A stretch of 64,000 nucleotides of DNA from Streptomyces gossypii (lineage in GTDB: Bacteria; Actinomycetota; Actinomycetes; Streptomycetales; Streptomycetaceae), in NCBI RefSeq assembly GCF_025165795.1, contig NZ_JAJAGO010000005.1, forward strand, positions 248,001 through 312,000. The letters run 5' to 3'. Each line of letters opens with the position of its first letter. Within the stretch, counting starts at the first letter, position 1. Below, one piece after another: positions 1 through 9,540 of the stretch. Position numbers and translations under genes: made by a program. The notes beneath the pieces were generated by a model that did no database searches, had not been told where the DNA came from, and worked only from the letters and a program-made list of their open reading frames with translations.

Positions 1-2320
1 CCGGCAGCGTCGCGCCACCGACCGCGTCCGCCAGCGTGAAGCGTTCCGGTGTCGTGCCCAGCCACGCCTTCTTCTTCAGCTTCTCCGCCGGGTAGATCTC
101 CCGTCGTCCACCGATGAGCGAGTTGCCGCGACGCAGGTGGAGGCCGAACCACGGCGCCTCCATGCCCGGATGCATCGTGTTCAGCCACAGCGAGACCTCC
201 GCCAACTCCACGGCCGTGGAGTTGAGGTCCACGCCGTAGGAGTTGTGCAGCGCGATATACGCCTTCGCCTTCTGGTACTCGATGGCGTACTTCTCGGTGT
301 CGACCGCGAGGCCCAACTCGTCCTGGCGGCGGCGCAGGTACTCGGCCGCTACCTGGTTGATGGCCTCGTTGAGGAACGCACCCGAGCCGAGGGCCGGTTC
401 GCAGATCTTCCAGTCCAGCAGCTCCCGCGCGGGCGTTACCGTGTCGTCCTGGTCGAGGCGGTGCTGAAGCGCCAGCTGGACGGTCACGCGGGTCAGGGAC
501 TCGGGCGTGTAGTACGACGCCGAGGTCTGGCGGTCGCGGCCGGAGAGGCGGTAGACGAACGCGCCGGGCGCGTAGCGCACCCGCCGCTCCTCGCCCGTGT
601 CCTCGTCCCGCTCCCGCACGAACACCTCGTCCGGGTACTCGCCCGCCTTGGTCGCCGGGACCAGCCAGGAGCCGTCCTTCGCGTCGCCGTTCTTGGCGAC
701 CTCGTACAGCTCCTCACCCGCGACGAAGCCCGTGTACGACATCAGCCCCTCGTACACCGCCCCGAGCTGGTTGATGCCCAGCTGCGCGTACGAGATGAAG
801 CCGCCGCGTTCGCGCTTCTTGCCCTTCGTGAGCATCAGCTTGCGCAGTACCCGGTACAGGGTGGCGTTGCGCAGGCGGGTGTCGACGAAACGCTCCTCGC
901 CGCCGTCCACGGTCTCGTTGTCGTCGTCGGCGTCCACGCGCGGGTCGCGGACCGTGCGCTTGCCGATGAGGCGGATCGACTCGGGCTCGAACAGCTTGGA
1001 GTGCAGCGGCTCGAACCGCAGCCCCTCGCCCTCCGAGAGCCTCCCGTCAAGGCCGGTCTGCGCCTCGGCGCCGTGCGTGCGGCGGGAGCGGTAGCCGACC
1101 TGGACCTTGCGGAAGAGGAGGTCCAGGGATTCGTAGAGGTAGTAGCCGTTGCGGGACTTCTCGTCCACCAGGTCGCGTTCGGCGACCAGTTCGCCGAGCC
1201 GTCCCAGGCCGTAACCCTGCTGGTACTCGGGGTAGTCGGACGGCAGGATGCCCAGCTCCGGGCGGGTCTCCGCATACAGCAGGAACAGGATGCGGTACAG
1301 GTACCGCAGCGCCTCCCGGGTCAGCTCCCGGCCCAGCTCGGGCAGCTCCCGTACGTCGCCTGGGCGTACCCCCGCGTCCCGCATGCGTTGGAGCACCTCG
1401 TTGGCGATCAGCTCGACGCTCTCCTTGAGGCCGTCGCGCAGCTCGCCGGAGACGCCCACCGCGTGCTTGGACGACTTGTCGACCAGCTCGGCGAGCGGGT
1501 TCTCGCCGCCCTCCTCCGGGGTGCGCAGCGAGTCCGCGCCGAACAGCGCCGCCACGGTGTCGAGTTCGCCGCCCGCCTTGGTGTCGTGGCGCTCCAGGGC
1601 GGTGTCGAGGGAGACGGCGAGGTAGCGGCCCTCGCCCCAGGTCGCGCGGTCGGCCAGCACCACCACGCCGCCGACGAGCAGCAGCACATAGCGCGGTGCG
1701 TCCTCGCAGGCGAAGAGGAAGGACGCCAGTTTGGCGCCGGTGGCGACGGTGTGCTGCCCGTCCAGCCGCAGGGGCTCCAGCAGGCGGCCCGCGCCGGCCG
1801 GGTCGAGTGCGTCGTCCGGCTCCGGGGACCAGCCGCAGTCCAGGGCGATCAGGCCCTTCTCGCGGTGCGCGACCCGCACTTCGTGGGCCTGGTCGGCCCG
1901 TTCGACGGTGAGCGTGCCCGGCTTGGCGTCGAAGCCCAGCGCCCGCAGCACGTTCGCGTTCAGCGCGCGTACCGCCTCCCGCCACGGCGGCGAGTCGTAG
2001 GTGACGCTGTCGTCGTGGACGCCCGCCGTGTCGTCGTCCGCGAGCTCCCGCTCCTCGCCCAGGGCGAAGTACGAGCGGGCCCGGAAGTAGGGGCGGCGCA
2101 GCGCACGCAACCCGGCCCTCGGGGTGACGGGCAGGGCGTCGTCGGGCCGCTCCGCGTCGGCGGTGCTCTCGGAACGGCTCTCGGCGGCGCGCTCGGCGGC
2201 GTCCGCCTCGCGCTGCTTCCACTGGGCCAGCAGGCCGGACTTGAGGTCCTTGGGGAGGACCTCGGCGAGGTAATGGGCGGAGAAGTAGTCGCCGCGGTTG
2301 ACCAGGGAGTCGTACGTCAT
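1..2320 (-). CDS. drmMI: DISARM-type adenine-specific DNA methylase, C-terminus outside window
   Basis: Large Eco57I-class N6-adenine methyltransferase, open from an ATG at 2320 to the left edge, so at least 773 residues are present and the C-terminus is missing. SAM-binding motif I is read as EPALGSGAFLNEA around residue 635, followed by a VDLNSTAVELAEVSLWL helix typical of this class. The catalytic N-P-P-F/Y motif IV is not reached before the edge. It starts 25 bp after the stop of the SNF2 helicase gene, on the same strand. In class 1 DISARM the order is drmD-drmMI-drmA-drmB-drmC, and the helicase-methylase order and direction here fit that. The naming is inference: drmA-C would lie beyond the left edge and cannot be seen. 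The alternative is a two-gene restriction-modification-like module. Confidence 0.8.
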   Translation of the reverse strand, partial: MTYDSLVNRGDYFSAHYLAEVLPKDLKSGLLAQWKQREADAAERAAESRSESTADAERPDDALPVTPRAGLRALRRPYFRARSYFALGEERELADDDTAGVHDDSVTYDSPPWREAVRALNANVLRALGFDAKPGTLTVERADQAHEVRVAHREKGLIALDCGWSPEPDDALDPAGAGRLLEPLRLDGQHTVATGAKLASFLFACEDAPRYVLLLVGGVVVLADRATWGEGRYLAVSLDTALERHDTKAGGELDTVAALFGADSLRTPEEGGENPLAELVDKSSKHAVGVSGELRDGLKESVELIANEVLQRMRDAGVRPGDVRELPELGRELTREALRYLYRILFLLYAETRPELGILPSDYPEYQQGYGLGRLGELVAERDLVDEKSRNGYYLYESLDLLFRKVQVGYRSRRTHGAEAQTGLDGRLSEGEGLRFEPLHSKLFEPESIRLIGKRTVRDPRVDADDDNETVDGGEERFVDTRLRNATLYRVLRKLMLTKGKKRERGGFISYAQLGINQLGAVYEGLMSYTGFVAGEELYEVAKNGDAKDGSWLVPATKAGEYPDEVFVRERDEDTGEERRVRYAPGAFVYRLSGRDRQTSASYYTPESLTRVTVQLALQHRLDQDDTVTPARELLDWKICEPALGSGAFLNEAINQVAAEYLRRRQDELGLAVDTEKYAIEYQKAKAYIALHNSYGVDLNSTAVELAEVSLWLNTMHPGMEAPWFGLHLRRGNSLIGGRREIYPAEKLKKKAWLGTTPERFTLADAVGGATLP

Positions 2321-2345
2321 CGTGTGAAGCCTCTGCGGAAGTCGG

Positions 2346-5327
2346 TCAGCCGGCGGGGGCGAGGACGGCCAGGACGCGGAGCATCGGGCGTCCGGTGGTG
2401 AGCAGGGAGTCGGCGAGGGAGACCAGGCTGTCCCTGGTGTGCGCGGCCCGGGTGCCACCTGAGCCGCCCGCACCGGCAGCCGGGGCACCGGCACCCGCGT
2501 CGGCACCGGCCTCCGCACCGGGCGTCGCGGAGGCGGCCGTCAGCGTCGGCTGCTGCCAGTCGCCCAGGCGCTGCTTGTACTCCTCGATGGGTCCGCGCAG
2601 CGGCGCGTCCCATGCCTCGCGGTGCTGTTCCAGGAACTCCTCGGCTGCGTCCAGCACGCGCGGCAGCGGCTCGGCGAGACGCGCGGTGTCGTACGGCTTG
2701 CTCGGGTTGGCCATGGACGGGCCGACTCCGGCCCGTTGCAGGACGGCGACCATGTCGTCGTCGACGGACACCTCGCCGTCCTCCTGCGGGGTGAGGGCCA
2801 TCCACTTCACCACCGTGGGGCGGCCCTGGGCGTTGGAGTAGACGCCCTGGACCAGGAACGTGGTGCGGTCGACGTCGGCGGCGACGACCGGCGCCTCCTG
2901 GCGGTCCAGGCGCACCAGCACCTTGTCGGTCAGCCACTCCACCACCGGGTGCAGGTCGGTCAGCAGCGAGATCTCAGGCCAGCTGGACGTCCCCGAGGAG
3001 CGGGCCCGCTGGAGGCTGTGCTCGGCGAGCCGCCGGTTGAGGGTCACCAGCAGCCGTTCGCGCAAGCGCTGTTCGCGCACGTAGTCCGGCGGCAGCGCCT
3101 TGAGGCGGTGTACCAGGTCCGGTGGTGGGACGAAGGACAGCAGGCCCGACTCGTCGTCCGTGGACAGATCCAGGCTGTCGCGGGCGTCGGGGAAGACTTC
3201 GCGCAGGGCCTCGTCCAGGAACTCGCGGGTCGAGGTGAAGAGGCGCGGCACCTGCGCCCGGGGCACGGAGCCGCCCCCGCTCCCGCCGCCGGCTTCGCCT
3301 TCGGCCGACTCGCCGTCCCCGGCGGGCTCGTCGCCCACGGAGCCGAGGAAGTCGGCGAGGAAGTCGTCCATGCCGTCGTCGGCGGCGGGCCGCTCGTACG
3401 GGTCGGCGAGCGACTCCTCGACCGTGCGGCCGCGCAGCAGGTCCTTGACGAGCGACCGTTCCTCGGCCTCCGCCCGGTACAGGCCCGTGACGGCCTCGGC
3501 CGTGCCCATCGTGCGGTGGGCCTCGTCCTCCCGCAGCAGCAGGCGCTCGGCGACGAGCGTGTCGTCCTTGGCGCCGTCCACCTCGCTGGTGAGGATCAGG
3601 GCGCGGAACTCGGGGGCGCGGGCCTGCCCGTAGCGGTCGATACGGCCGTTGCGCTGCTCGATCCGGATCAGGGACCAGGGCATATCGAAGTGGATCAGCT
3701 GGTGGCACTGCCGGTGCAGGTTGACACCCTCGGAGGCCACGTCACCGGTGACCAGGATGCGCACCGGGGTGTCGGCGAGGCCGAAGTCCTCCACGCACTG
3801 CATCTGCTGCTCGTCGGAGAGGCCGCCGTGCATGACGCGTGCGGCCTCCTTCGCGGCCTTGCCCTGGAAGCCGAGCGCCGCGGGGACGACGTCGGCCAGC
3901 CATTCCAGCGTCTGCACACGCTCGGAGAAGACGACGACGCGGGTGTCGGAGCCGGGGCCGACTCCGATCTCGCGGAGCTGTTCGAGCAGGGCGCCCAGCT
4001 TGCCGGAGTCGTCGTCCGTCATGGCGTCCGCCAGGACACGCAGCCGGTGCAGGGCGGTGAGCTCGGCGGCGACCGCCTGGTCGTCGTCCGCCTCCCTGGC
4101 CTTCCGCTTCAGCGTCTTGATGCGGGTGGTGGCCGTGGTCTGCAGCGCACGGTGGGAAGAGAGGAAGGACTTGAGCAGCGTGTAGGGGAAGAGGGAGCTG
4201 TCGCTGACCGACGGGCTGCCGTCGGCGGGCAGCCACACCGACGCCAGCTCGTCGAAGATTCTCTCCTCGGCCGGGGTGGCGGCGACGCGCACGGAGCGGG
4301 ACGGGCCACGGTCGGCCCACTGTCCCTTCATCTGCTCCCGCACCTCGGGGCTGATCTTGGTGCGGCGGATGAAGAGGTGCTCGATGTCCTCCGCCCGGTA
4401 GTGGGCGGGGTCGCGGATGGCGGCCGGGTCGAGCAGGGATATCAGCTCGGCGAAGGAGCGGGCGTCACCGTTGTGCGGGGTCGCGGACGCCAGGATCAGG
4501 GCGTCCGTCTGCGGGGCCAGGGTGTGGGCGAGCTGGTTGCGCAGGGAGCCGGCGTTGATGAGGTTGTGGGACTCGTCGATGACGACCGCGTCCCAGCGGA
4601 TGCGCTCCAGGTGGTGCTTGTACTGATCCGGGTTCTTCAGCGTGTCGATGGAGATGATGACGCGCTTGAAGTACGTGAACGGGTTGCGGCCGGCGGGTAT
4701 TTCACGCTGGATGCGCTCGATGCCGACGGAGTCCAGCCGTACCAGCGGGATCGCGAAACGCGTCCACAGCTCGTGCTGGAACTGCTCCAGGACGTGCTGT
4801 GGCGTGACGATGAGGATGCGCTCGCCCCGGCCGCGGCGGATCAACTCCGCGAGGGTGAGGCCGATTTCGAGGGTCTTACCGAGGCCGACGACGTCCGCTA
4901 TCAGCATGCGGGGGCGCAAGTTGCGTCCAGATAAGGCGAGTTGAGCCGGGCGCTGCTGGTAGGGGAGCGGGTCGAGGAGGAAGGAGTCGGCGAGCGCGAG
5001 GCCGCGTTCGCCCTGCGGTAGCGCCGTCTTGCGCAGCACCGCCTCCAGGAAGAGCCGGGAGCGGCGGAAGTGGGGCGAATCGTCGCGTACCAGGCGGGTC
5101 TTGCGTGGATCGAGCAGCTCCACCTCATCCAACTCCGTGAGGAATATCGCCTCCTGGTCGCGCACGAAGTCCGAGACGCCGACGACCTCGATCCGGGCAC
5201 CGTCGTGCTCCGTCCGGCTCGAATTGCGCACCAGCCACACCTCGTCGCGCACGAGTACCTGGGCACCCGGCGGGTACTGTGCGTCCTTCCCGCTGGGTGC
5301 TTCGGCGAGGGACTGTTCGGCGGTCAC
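2346..5327 (-). CDS. drmD: SNF2-family helicase, DISARM DrmD-like
   Basis: 993-residue SNF2/Swi2 superfamily 2 helicase. An N-terminal extension of about 115 residues precedes the ATPase core. Walker A is DVVGLGKT (Lys about 151), motif II is DESH (about 251-254), motif III is ASATPHNGD, and the arginine-finger motif VI is QRNGRIDRYGQ near 575. A Gly/Glu-rich low-complexity stretch near 690 separates the core from a C-terminal region. Start is GTG at 5327, preceded by a good ribosome site (GCAGGAGA). Length and motif set fit DrmD, the SNF2-like component of class 1 DISARM, which restricts phage with the partner methylase and DrmABC. The downstream methylase gene supports this. Family identity is inferred from memory of the family, not from a search. 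Confidence 0.82.
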   Translation of the reverse strand: MTAEQSLAEAPSGKDAQYPPGAQVLVRDEVWLVRNSSRTEHDGARIEVVGVSDFVRDQEAIFLTELDEVELLDPRKTRLVRDDSPHFRRSRLFLEAVLRKTALPQGERGLALADSFLLDPLPYQQRPAQLALSGRNLRPRMLIADVVGLGKTLEIGLTLAELIRRGRGERILIVTPQHVLEQFQHELWTRFAIPLVRLDSVGIERIQREIPAGRNPFTYFKRVIISIDTLKNPDQYKHHLERIRWDAVVIDESHNLINAGSLRNQLAHTLAPQTDALILASATPHNGDARSFAELISLLDPAAIRDPAHYRAEDIEHLFIRRTKISPEVREQMKGQWADRGPSRSVRVAATPAEERIFDELASVWLPADGSPSVSDSSLFPYTLLKSFLSSHRALQTTATTRIKTLKRKAREADDDQAVAAELTALHRLRVLADAMTDDDSGKLGALLEQLREIGVGPGSDTRVVVFSERVQTLEWLADVVPAALGFQGKAAKEAARVMHGGLSDEQQMQCVEDFGLADTPVRILVTGDVASEGVNLHRQCHQLIHFDMPWSLIRIEQRNGRIDRYGQARAPEFRALILTSEVDGAKDDTLVAERLLLREDEAHRTMGTAEAVTGLYRAEAEERSLVKDLLRGRTVEESLADPYERPAADDGMDDFLADFLGSVGDEPAGDGESAEGEAGGGSGGGSVPRAQVPRLFTSTREFLDEALREVFPDARDSLDLSTDDESGLLSFVPPPDLVHRLKALPPDYVREQRLRERLLVTLNRRLAEHSLQRARSSGTSSWPEISLLTDLHPVVEWLTDKVLVRLDRQEAPVVAADVDRTTFLVQGVYSNAQGRPTVVKWMALTPQEDGEVSVDDDMVAVLQRAGVGPSMANPSKPYDTARLAEPLPRVLDAAEEFLEQHREAWDAPLRGPIEEYKQRLGDWQQPTLTAASATPGAEAGADAGAGAPAAGAGGSGGTRAAHTRDSLVSLADSLLTTGRPMLRVLAVLAPAG

Positions 5328-5472
5328 CCGGGGGTCTCCTGCGGTTCGTCATGCGGGGGCGGGGGCGGTGGCTCCCCGTCGTCGATCAGTCACTCTCGCC
5401 CGTGTGGCCTTACAGGGCAAGCGAGTTGAAGAAAGTGTGACGGTCGAGCAGGAGGCGCGGGGCAGTGCCCCC

Positions 5473-6663
5473 TCACAAAGAAGCGCTCGCGGCGTAGGCG
5501 CGGCGGAGCTGCTCAGCGGTCCTGCGGGCCTGCGCGGAGTGCAGCACCGTCCCGGACGACGACGGCTCCCGGGGCTGCTCCGGGGCGGGCTCCGGAACGG
5601 CCCCCCGGGTGGCGGGCGGCTGAGTCCTGCCTGTGCCGGGGACTTCGGCATGCGCCGCCTGCCGTGGCTCGGGCTCCGTCGGTGAGGGCTGCTGCGGCAC
5701 GGTGACGGCGGTCGCCTCCGGCGGATTCGTACAGGGCACGGTCGGCGTCAGCGGCTCCGGCACGGGCGACAGGTCCTGCCAGGCAAGGGACATCGTGTGC
5801 GAGGTGAGGCGGCGACGTGCCTGCGCGATCTTCATGCCCTGGCCTTCGACCACCTCGCGGCAGCCCCGCACCACCTCGGCGAGCGACGGCCGGTCGGCCG
5901 CCGTCCGGGCCAGCATGGCGGACACCAGCGGCACCAGCTCCTCCGGTGCTCCCGACAGGTCGGGCGCCACCTTCGGGTCGGTGACGAGCCTGAACACCAT
6001 GTAGGCGTTCGCCGCCTGGTAGGGGTAGCGACCGGTGGCGGCGAAAAGCAGCAGGGTGCCGAGCGCGTACACATCGACTGCCTCACTCAGCGGCTTCTCG
6101 CCCGCGGCCTGCTCCGGGGCCATGCAGACCGGCGTACCCACCACCTGGTTCGACGCGGTGAGGGAGAGGTTCGACTCGGAGAAGACCGCGAGTCCGAAAT
6201 CGATGATCTTCGGTCCGTTGGGACCGAGCAGAATATTGGTCGGCTTCAAGTCCCGGTGCAGCAGCCCCTGCTGATGCACCGGGACCAGCCCTTCGGCGAT
6301 CACCGCACCCAGCGCGGCCGTGAGGAGCGTCGGCAGGGGGCCGTGCCGCTTCACGTGGCTGCCGAGATCGGGGCCTTCGACATACTCCGTCGCCAGCCAC
6401 GGCTGTTCGGCTTCGGCGTCCGCGCCGAGGAAGGCGGCGATCCGCGGCCCCCAGACCGTCTTGAGTACCTCGACCTCCTGCGCGAACCGCTGCCGGGAGA
6501 CGCTGTCCACCACGGAAGGTCGGATCACCTTCACAGCAGCCGGCTCGCCGCCCGGCGACTCCCCGAGGAACACCTGCCCCATCCCGCCCTGGCCGATGCG
6601 CCGCTGAATCTCGAAGTCGCCCAGCCGGACGGGGTCCTCGGGGCTGAGAGGGGTGATCTGCAC
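5473..6663 (-). CDS. Hanks-type serine/threonine protein kinase, soluble
   Basis: Bacterial Ser/Thr kinase of 396 residues. It shows the Gly-rich loop GQGGMGQVF, the AVKV lysine, the catalytic loop HRDLKPTN, the DFG loop and the APEQ segment, so all catalytic elements look intact. A Pro/Glu-rich tail of about 110 residues follows. I see no transmembrane helix or PASTA domain, so it is probably cytosolic. I chose the GTG at 6663 because GAGGA lies just upstream and the protein then begins in the style of Streptomyces kinases (MQITPLSPEDPVRLG). The open frame extends to 6831, which would crowd the divergent gene. It lies 145 bp upstream of the drmD-like gene on the same strand, with a small hairpin (5459-5471) between. 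A kinase is not a DISARM core component that I know of; a regulatory or accessory role is inference. Confidence 0.9.
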   Translation of the reverse strand: MQITPLSPEDPVRLGDFEIQRRIGQGGMGQVFLGESPGGEPAAVKVIRPSVVDSVSRQRFAQEVEVLKTVWGPRIAAFLGADAEAEQPWLATEYVEGPDLGSHVKRHGPLPTLLTAALGAVIAEGLVPVHQQGLLHRDLKPTNILLGPNGPKIIDFGLAVFSESNLSLTASNQVVGTPVCMAPEQAAGEKPLSEAVDVYALGTLLLFAATGRYPYQAANAYMVFRLVTDPKVAPDLSGAPEELVPLVSAMLARTAADRPSLAEVVRGCREVVEGQGMKIAQARRRLTSHTMSLAWQDLSPVPEPLTPTVPCTNPPEATAVTVPQQPSPTEPEPRQAAHAEVPGTGRTQPPATRGAVPEPAPEQPREPSSSGTVLHSAQARRTAEQLRRAYAASASL

Positions 6664-6851
6664 GTCGTCCTCGGTCCTCGGCGCTGCGACGATCAGCTCA
6701 GAATGCTGACTGAGCACAGGGTAGTGGGACGCAACCGACGCGGTCACCGGAACGCTCGATCGGGGGGAGTCGAGCTGGTTCTCCTGATCACCGCGCCCGG
6801 ATGGGGGAGGATGGCGAGGCTCTTGTCGCACCTTGCCGGAGAGGGACGCAC

Positions 6852-9434
6852 ATGCACGCTCAGGAGACTTCGTTCAGTCAGCTCATCCAGGGCGAGGTGC
6901 AGTTCCAGGTGCCGTTGTACCAGCGCACCTACAGCTGGCAGCAGGAGGAGCTCAGGCAGCTCTGGGACGACGTGCTCGAACTCGTCGAGGAGCAGCCTGC
7001 GGACCGCCCGGCGGCGGGCCATTTCCTGGGGTCGGTGGTGCTTGCGCCGACGGGGGTCGCCGCAGGTGCCATGCAGCGCTGGTTGGTCGTCGACGGGCAG
7101 CAGCGACTCACCACGCTGATGCTCGCGTTCACCGCCCTGCGGGACCACTACCGGGAGAAAGGAGCGGGCAAGAAGGCCGCCCGCATCAATGACCTTCTAC
7201 TGGTCAACGGCTACCGTGACGGCGACGACCACTACCGGCTGCTGCCGACCCAGGCCGACCGGGACGCCTTCACCGCCTGTATCGAGAGCACTCCGAGAGC
7301 GGGCGGCCCGGGCAACATCGGGGCCGCGTACCGCTTCTTCCTCGGGGTGCTGGCCGAGGGCGCCGAGAGCGGTGGCGAGGCATGGACCGAGACGGTGGAG
7401 ACCGTGCTGGGCGGACAGCTGTCCATCGTCGCGATCACCGCGGCGGAGGGCGACAACGTCTACCGGATCTTCGAGTCGATCAACAACACTGGGGTCGGGC
7501 TCAGCCAGAGTGATCTGCTGCGCAACTACGTCTTCATGTGCCTGCCCACCCGTGGCGAAGTCGTCTATCGCAGCCTCTGGCTGCCCATGCAGGAGCTCCT
7601 CGGCCCGGACCATCTCGAACTCCTCGTCTGGCTCGACCTGGTGATCAGTGGCGACAGCCGGGCCAAGCAGAGCGAGACGTACCGGGACCAGAAGAAGCGC
7701 CTGGGGGTGCTGAACGGGAACGAAGCCTCCCTCGAACAGGAAGTCGCCGCGCTGGCGCGGCGCGCCGAACGGCTGATGCGGATCCTGGAACCCGAACGGG
7801 AGCAGGACCCGGACCTGCGCCAGATGCTGGAGCGGCTAGCTCGGTGGGGCGGTCAGACCCATTACCCGCTGGCCCTGCACCTCCTTGACCAAGTGGACGA
7901 GGGCCGAGTCACCGCCGAGGACGCGGCCCGGGCCCTCGCCTATGCGGAGAGCTATATGGTCCGGCGGCTGCTCGCCGGCCTGTCCACGACGGGCAACAAC
8001 CGGGTCTTCATGGAACTCCCCAAGGAGCTGGACAAGGACGGCGCACCAGCCGAAGCCGTACGCCGTCACCTCTCACGGAATACGACCGGGGCCCGCCTCT
8101 GGCCCCGGGACGAGGCCGTTCGTGAAGCGATCCGCGCCCGTCCCTTCTACAAGGCAGGCCGTAGCAACCAGCGGTTCCAGGTGCTGCGCAGGCTTGAGGA
8201 CAGCTACGGGGCCCGCGAACCGGTGGACTACGCCAAGGCGCGGCTCACGGTGGAGCACGTCCTGCCGCAGAACCCGGCCCTGGAGTGGTTCGAGCTTCTC
8301 TCAAAGGAGACCGAGGAGGCCCAGAGCCCGGGCGAACTCCACACCGCGCTCGTCCATACGCTCGGCAACCTCACCCTCTCCGCCGACAACGCGAGACTCT
8401 CCAACCACCCCTTTCGCCGCAAGCAGGAAATCCTCGACGCGAGTGCGCTGCGGATGAACCAGCGGATCGCAGCCGAGGAGCGCTGGGGCCGGGCCGAGAT
8501 CCTCGCCCGCGCCGATGAGCTGGCCGATCGTGCACTGGAGCTGTGGCCCGGTCCGATCGAGGATCTGATGCCTGCCGACGTCGAGTCGCCGGTCTGGACC
8601 GAGCTGCGCGTGGCCCTGCGTGCCATGCCGACCGGGACTTGGACGACGTATGGCGAGGTCGCCGCGCTCATCGGCACCCACGCCATCGCTGTCGGCAACC
8701 ATCTGGCGTCGAAGCCCGGGGTGCACGGAGTCCACCGTGTGCTGACGGCCGACGGCCGGGTCGCTGCGGGGTTCCGCTGGCCCGGCGGCCACGACAAGGG
8801 CAATCCGCGAGCACTCCTCGAAGCCGAGGGTATCGCTTTTGACGAGGCTGACCGGGCCCGCCGCTCCCAGCAGCTGACCGCCGCCGATCTGGCCACTCTC
8901 CTGGGCAAGGACTCCGAGAGCGGCGCCGTCCCGGCACACTCGCCGGAGCACGATCTGCTGCCGGCAGCAGCCCGCTTCGAGGCGCAACTGTCCGAGAACC
9001 AGACTCCGGAGACGGTGCGGGGCGTAGCCGCCGCGTTGACGGCCTGGGAGCGGCTGGGCGGGTATCGCGACTACGGCGAATCGAGTGAGACCAGCTGCTA
9101 TCCGGCGCTGGTGGCGGACGCCGGCCCCCGTGCACGCGTCCTGTGGCCGGTCACGCTCTATCCCGTGAGCGGTGTGGCCGAGGTCGTCTTCCAGTATCTG
9201 AAGCGCCGCCCGCCCTTCGACGACGAGCCGCTGCGGCGCGAGTTGATGACCCGGCTGAACGACATCGACGGCATTGAGCTGGCCGAGGCGAAGCTGGATC
9301 TGCGGCCCTCCTTCCCTTTGGAGGTCTTCGCGGAACACAGTGAGGAGATCAGTACCGTACTGGAGTGGTTCCTCCATACCGTCGCGCTCGACGAGGCAAA
9401 GCGACCAGTGCACGACGGGCCCGCCGTGTTCTGA
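6852..9434 (+). CDS. GmrSD-like DUF262/DUF1524 restriction protein fused to an alkyltransferase-like domain
   Basis: 860-residue protein with at least three parts. (1) An N-terminal DUF262/GmrS ParB-like NTPase domain with VPLYQRTYSW (20-29) and DGQQRLTTL (81-89). (2) A DUF1524/GmrD HNH-like nuclease with VEHVLPQNP near 467 and GNLTLSADN downstream. (3) At about 580-670, an MGMT-type DNA-binding domain (GTWTTYGEVAALIG). The alkyl-acceptor PCHR site reads GVHRV instead, so this is an alkyltransferase-like (ATL) reader rather than a repair enzyme. A further ~190-residue C-terminal region is unassigned. GmrSD enzymes are type IV, modification-dependent restriction systems. The ATG at 6852 is chosen for its GGAGAGGGA ribosome site; an upstream in-frame ATG at 6801 lacks one. 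It is divergent from the kinase/DISARM operon. Confidence 0.88.
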   Translation: MHAQETSFSQLIQGEVQFQVPLYQRTYSWQQEELRQLWDDVLELVEEQPADRPAAGHFLGSVVLAPTGVAAGAMQRWLVVDGQQRLTTLMLAFTALRDHYREKGAGKKAARINDLLLVNGYRDGDDHYRLLPTQADRDAFTACIESTPRAGGPGNIGAAYRFFLGVLAEGAESGGEAWTETVETVLGGQLSIVAITAAEGDNVYRIFESINNTGVGLSQSDLLRNYVFMCLPTRGEVVYRSLWLPMQELLGPDHLELLVWLDLVISGDSRAKQSETYRDQKKRLGVLNGNEASLEQEVAALARRAERLMRILEPEREQDPDLRQMLERLARWGGQTHYPLALHLLDQVDEGRVTAEDAARALAYAESYMVRRLLAGLSTTGNNRVFMELPKELDKDGAPAEAVRRHLSRNTTGARLWPRDEAVREAIRARPFYKAGRSNQRFQVLRRLEDSYGAREPVDYAKARLTVEHVLPQNPALEWFELLSKETEEAQSPGELHTALVHTLGNLTLSADNARLSNHPFRRKQEILDASALRMNQRIAAEERWGRAEILARADELADRALELWPGPIEDLMPADVESPVWTELRVALRAMPTGTWTTYGEVAALIGTHAIAVGNHLASKPGVHGVHRVLTADGRVAAGFRWPGGHDKGNPRALLEAEGIAFDEADRARRSQQLTAADLATLLGKDSESGAVPAHSPEHDLLPAAARFEAQLSENQTPETVRGVAAALTAWERLGGYRDYGESSETSCYPALVADAGPRARVLWPVTLYPVSGVAEVVFQYLKRRPPFDDEPLRRELMTRLNDIDGIELAEAKLDLRPSFPLEVFAEHSEEISTVLEWFLHTVALDEAKRPVHDGPAVF

Positions 9435-9459
9435 CGCGCGGCTGCGCGATGACCGCGCG
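9435..9459 (+). terminator. Hairpin after the GmrSD-like gene
   Basis: CGCGCGG at 9435-9441 pairs with CCGCGCG at 9453-9459 around an 11-nt loop, directly after the stop codon and ahead of the convergent DUF488 gene. There is no U-tract, as is usual in actinobacterial terminators. Confidence 0.45.
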
Positions 9460-9540
9460 GAGCCTCAGGACATGGGCCGGTGACGCCGATCTCGACCAGC
9501 TGCTGCGGAGGGAAGCGGTCTTGAAGGGGAGCGGGTGCCC

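Noticed and set aside
137..2401. 754-codon open frame on the plus strand
   Set aside because: Antisense mirror of the DNA methylase gene; high GC opens the opposite frame. The minus strand has the methylase motifs.
2622..4934. 770-codon plus-strand frame opposite the SNF2 helicase
   Set aside because: No domain or ribosome site; composition is that of an antisense shadow.
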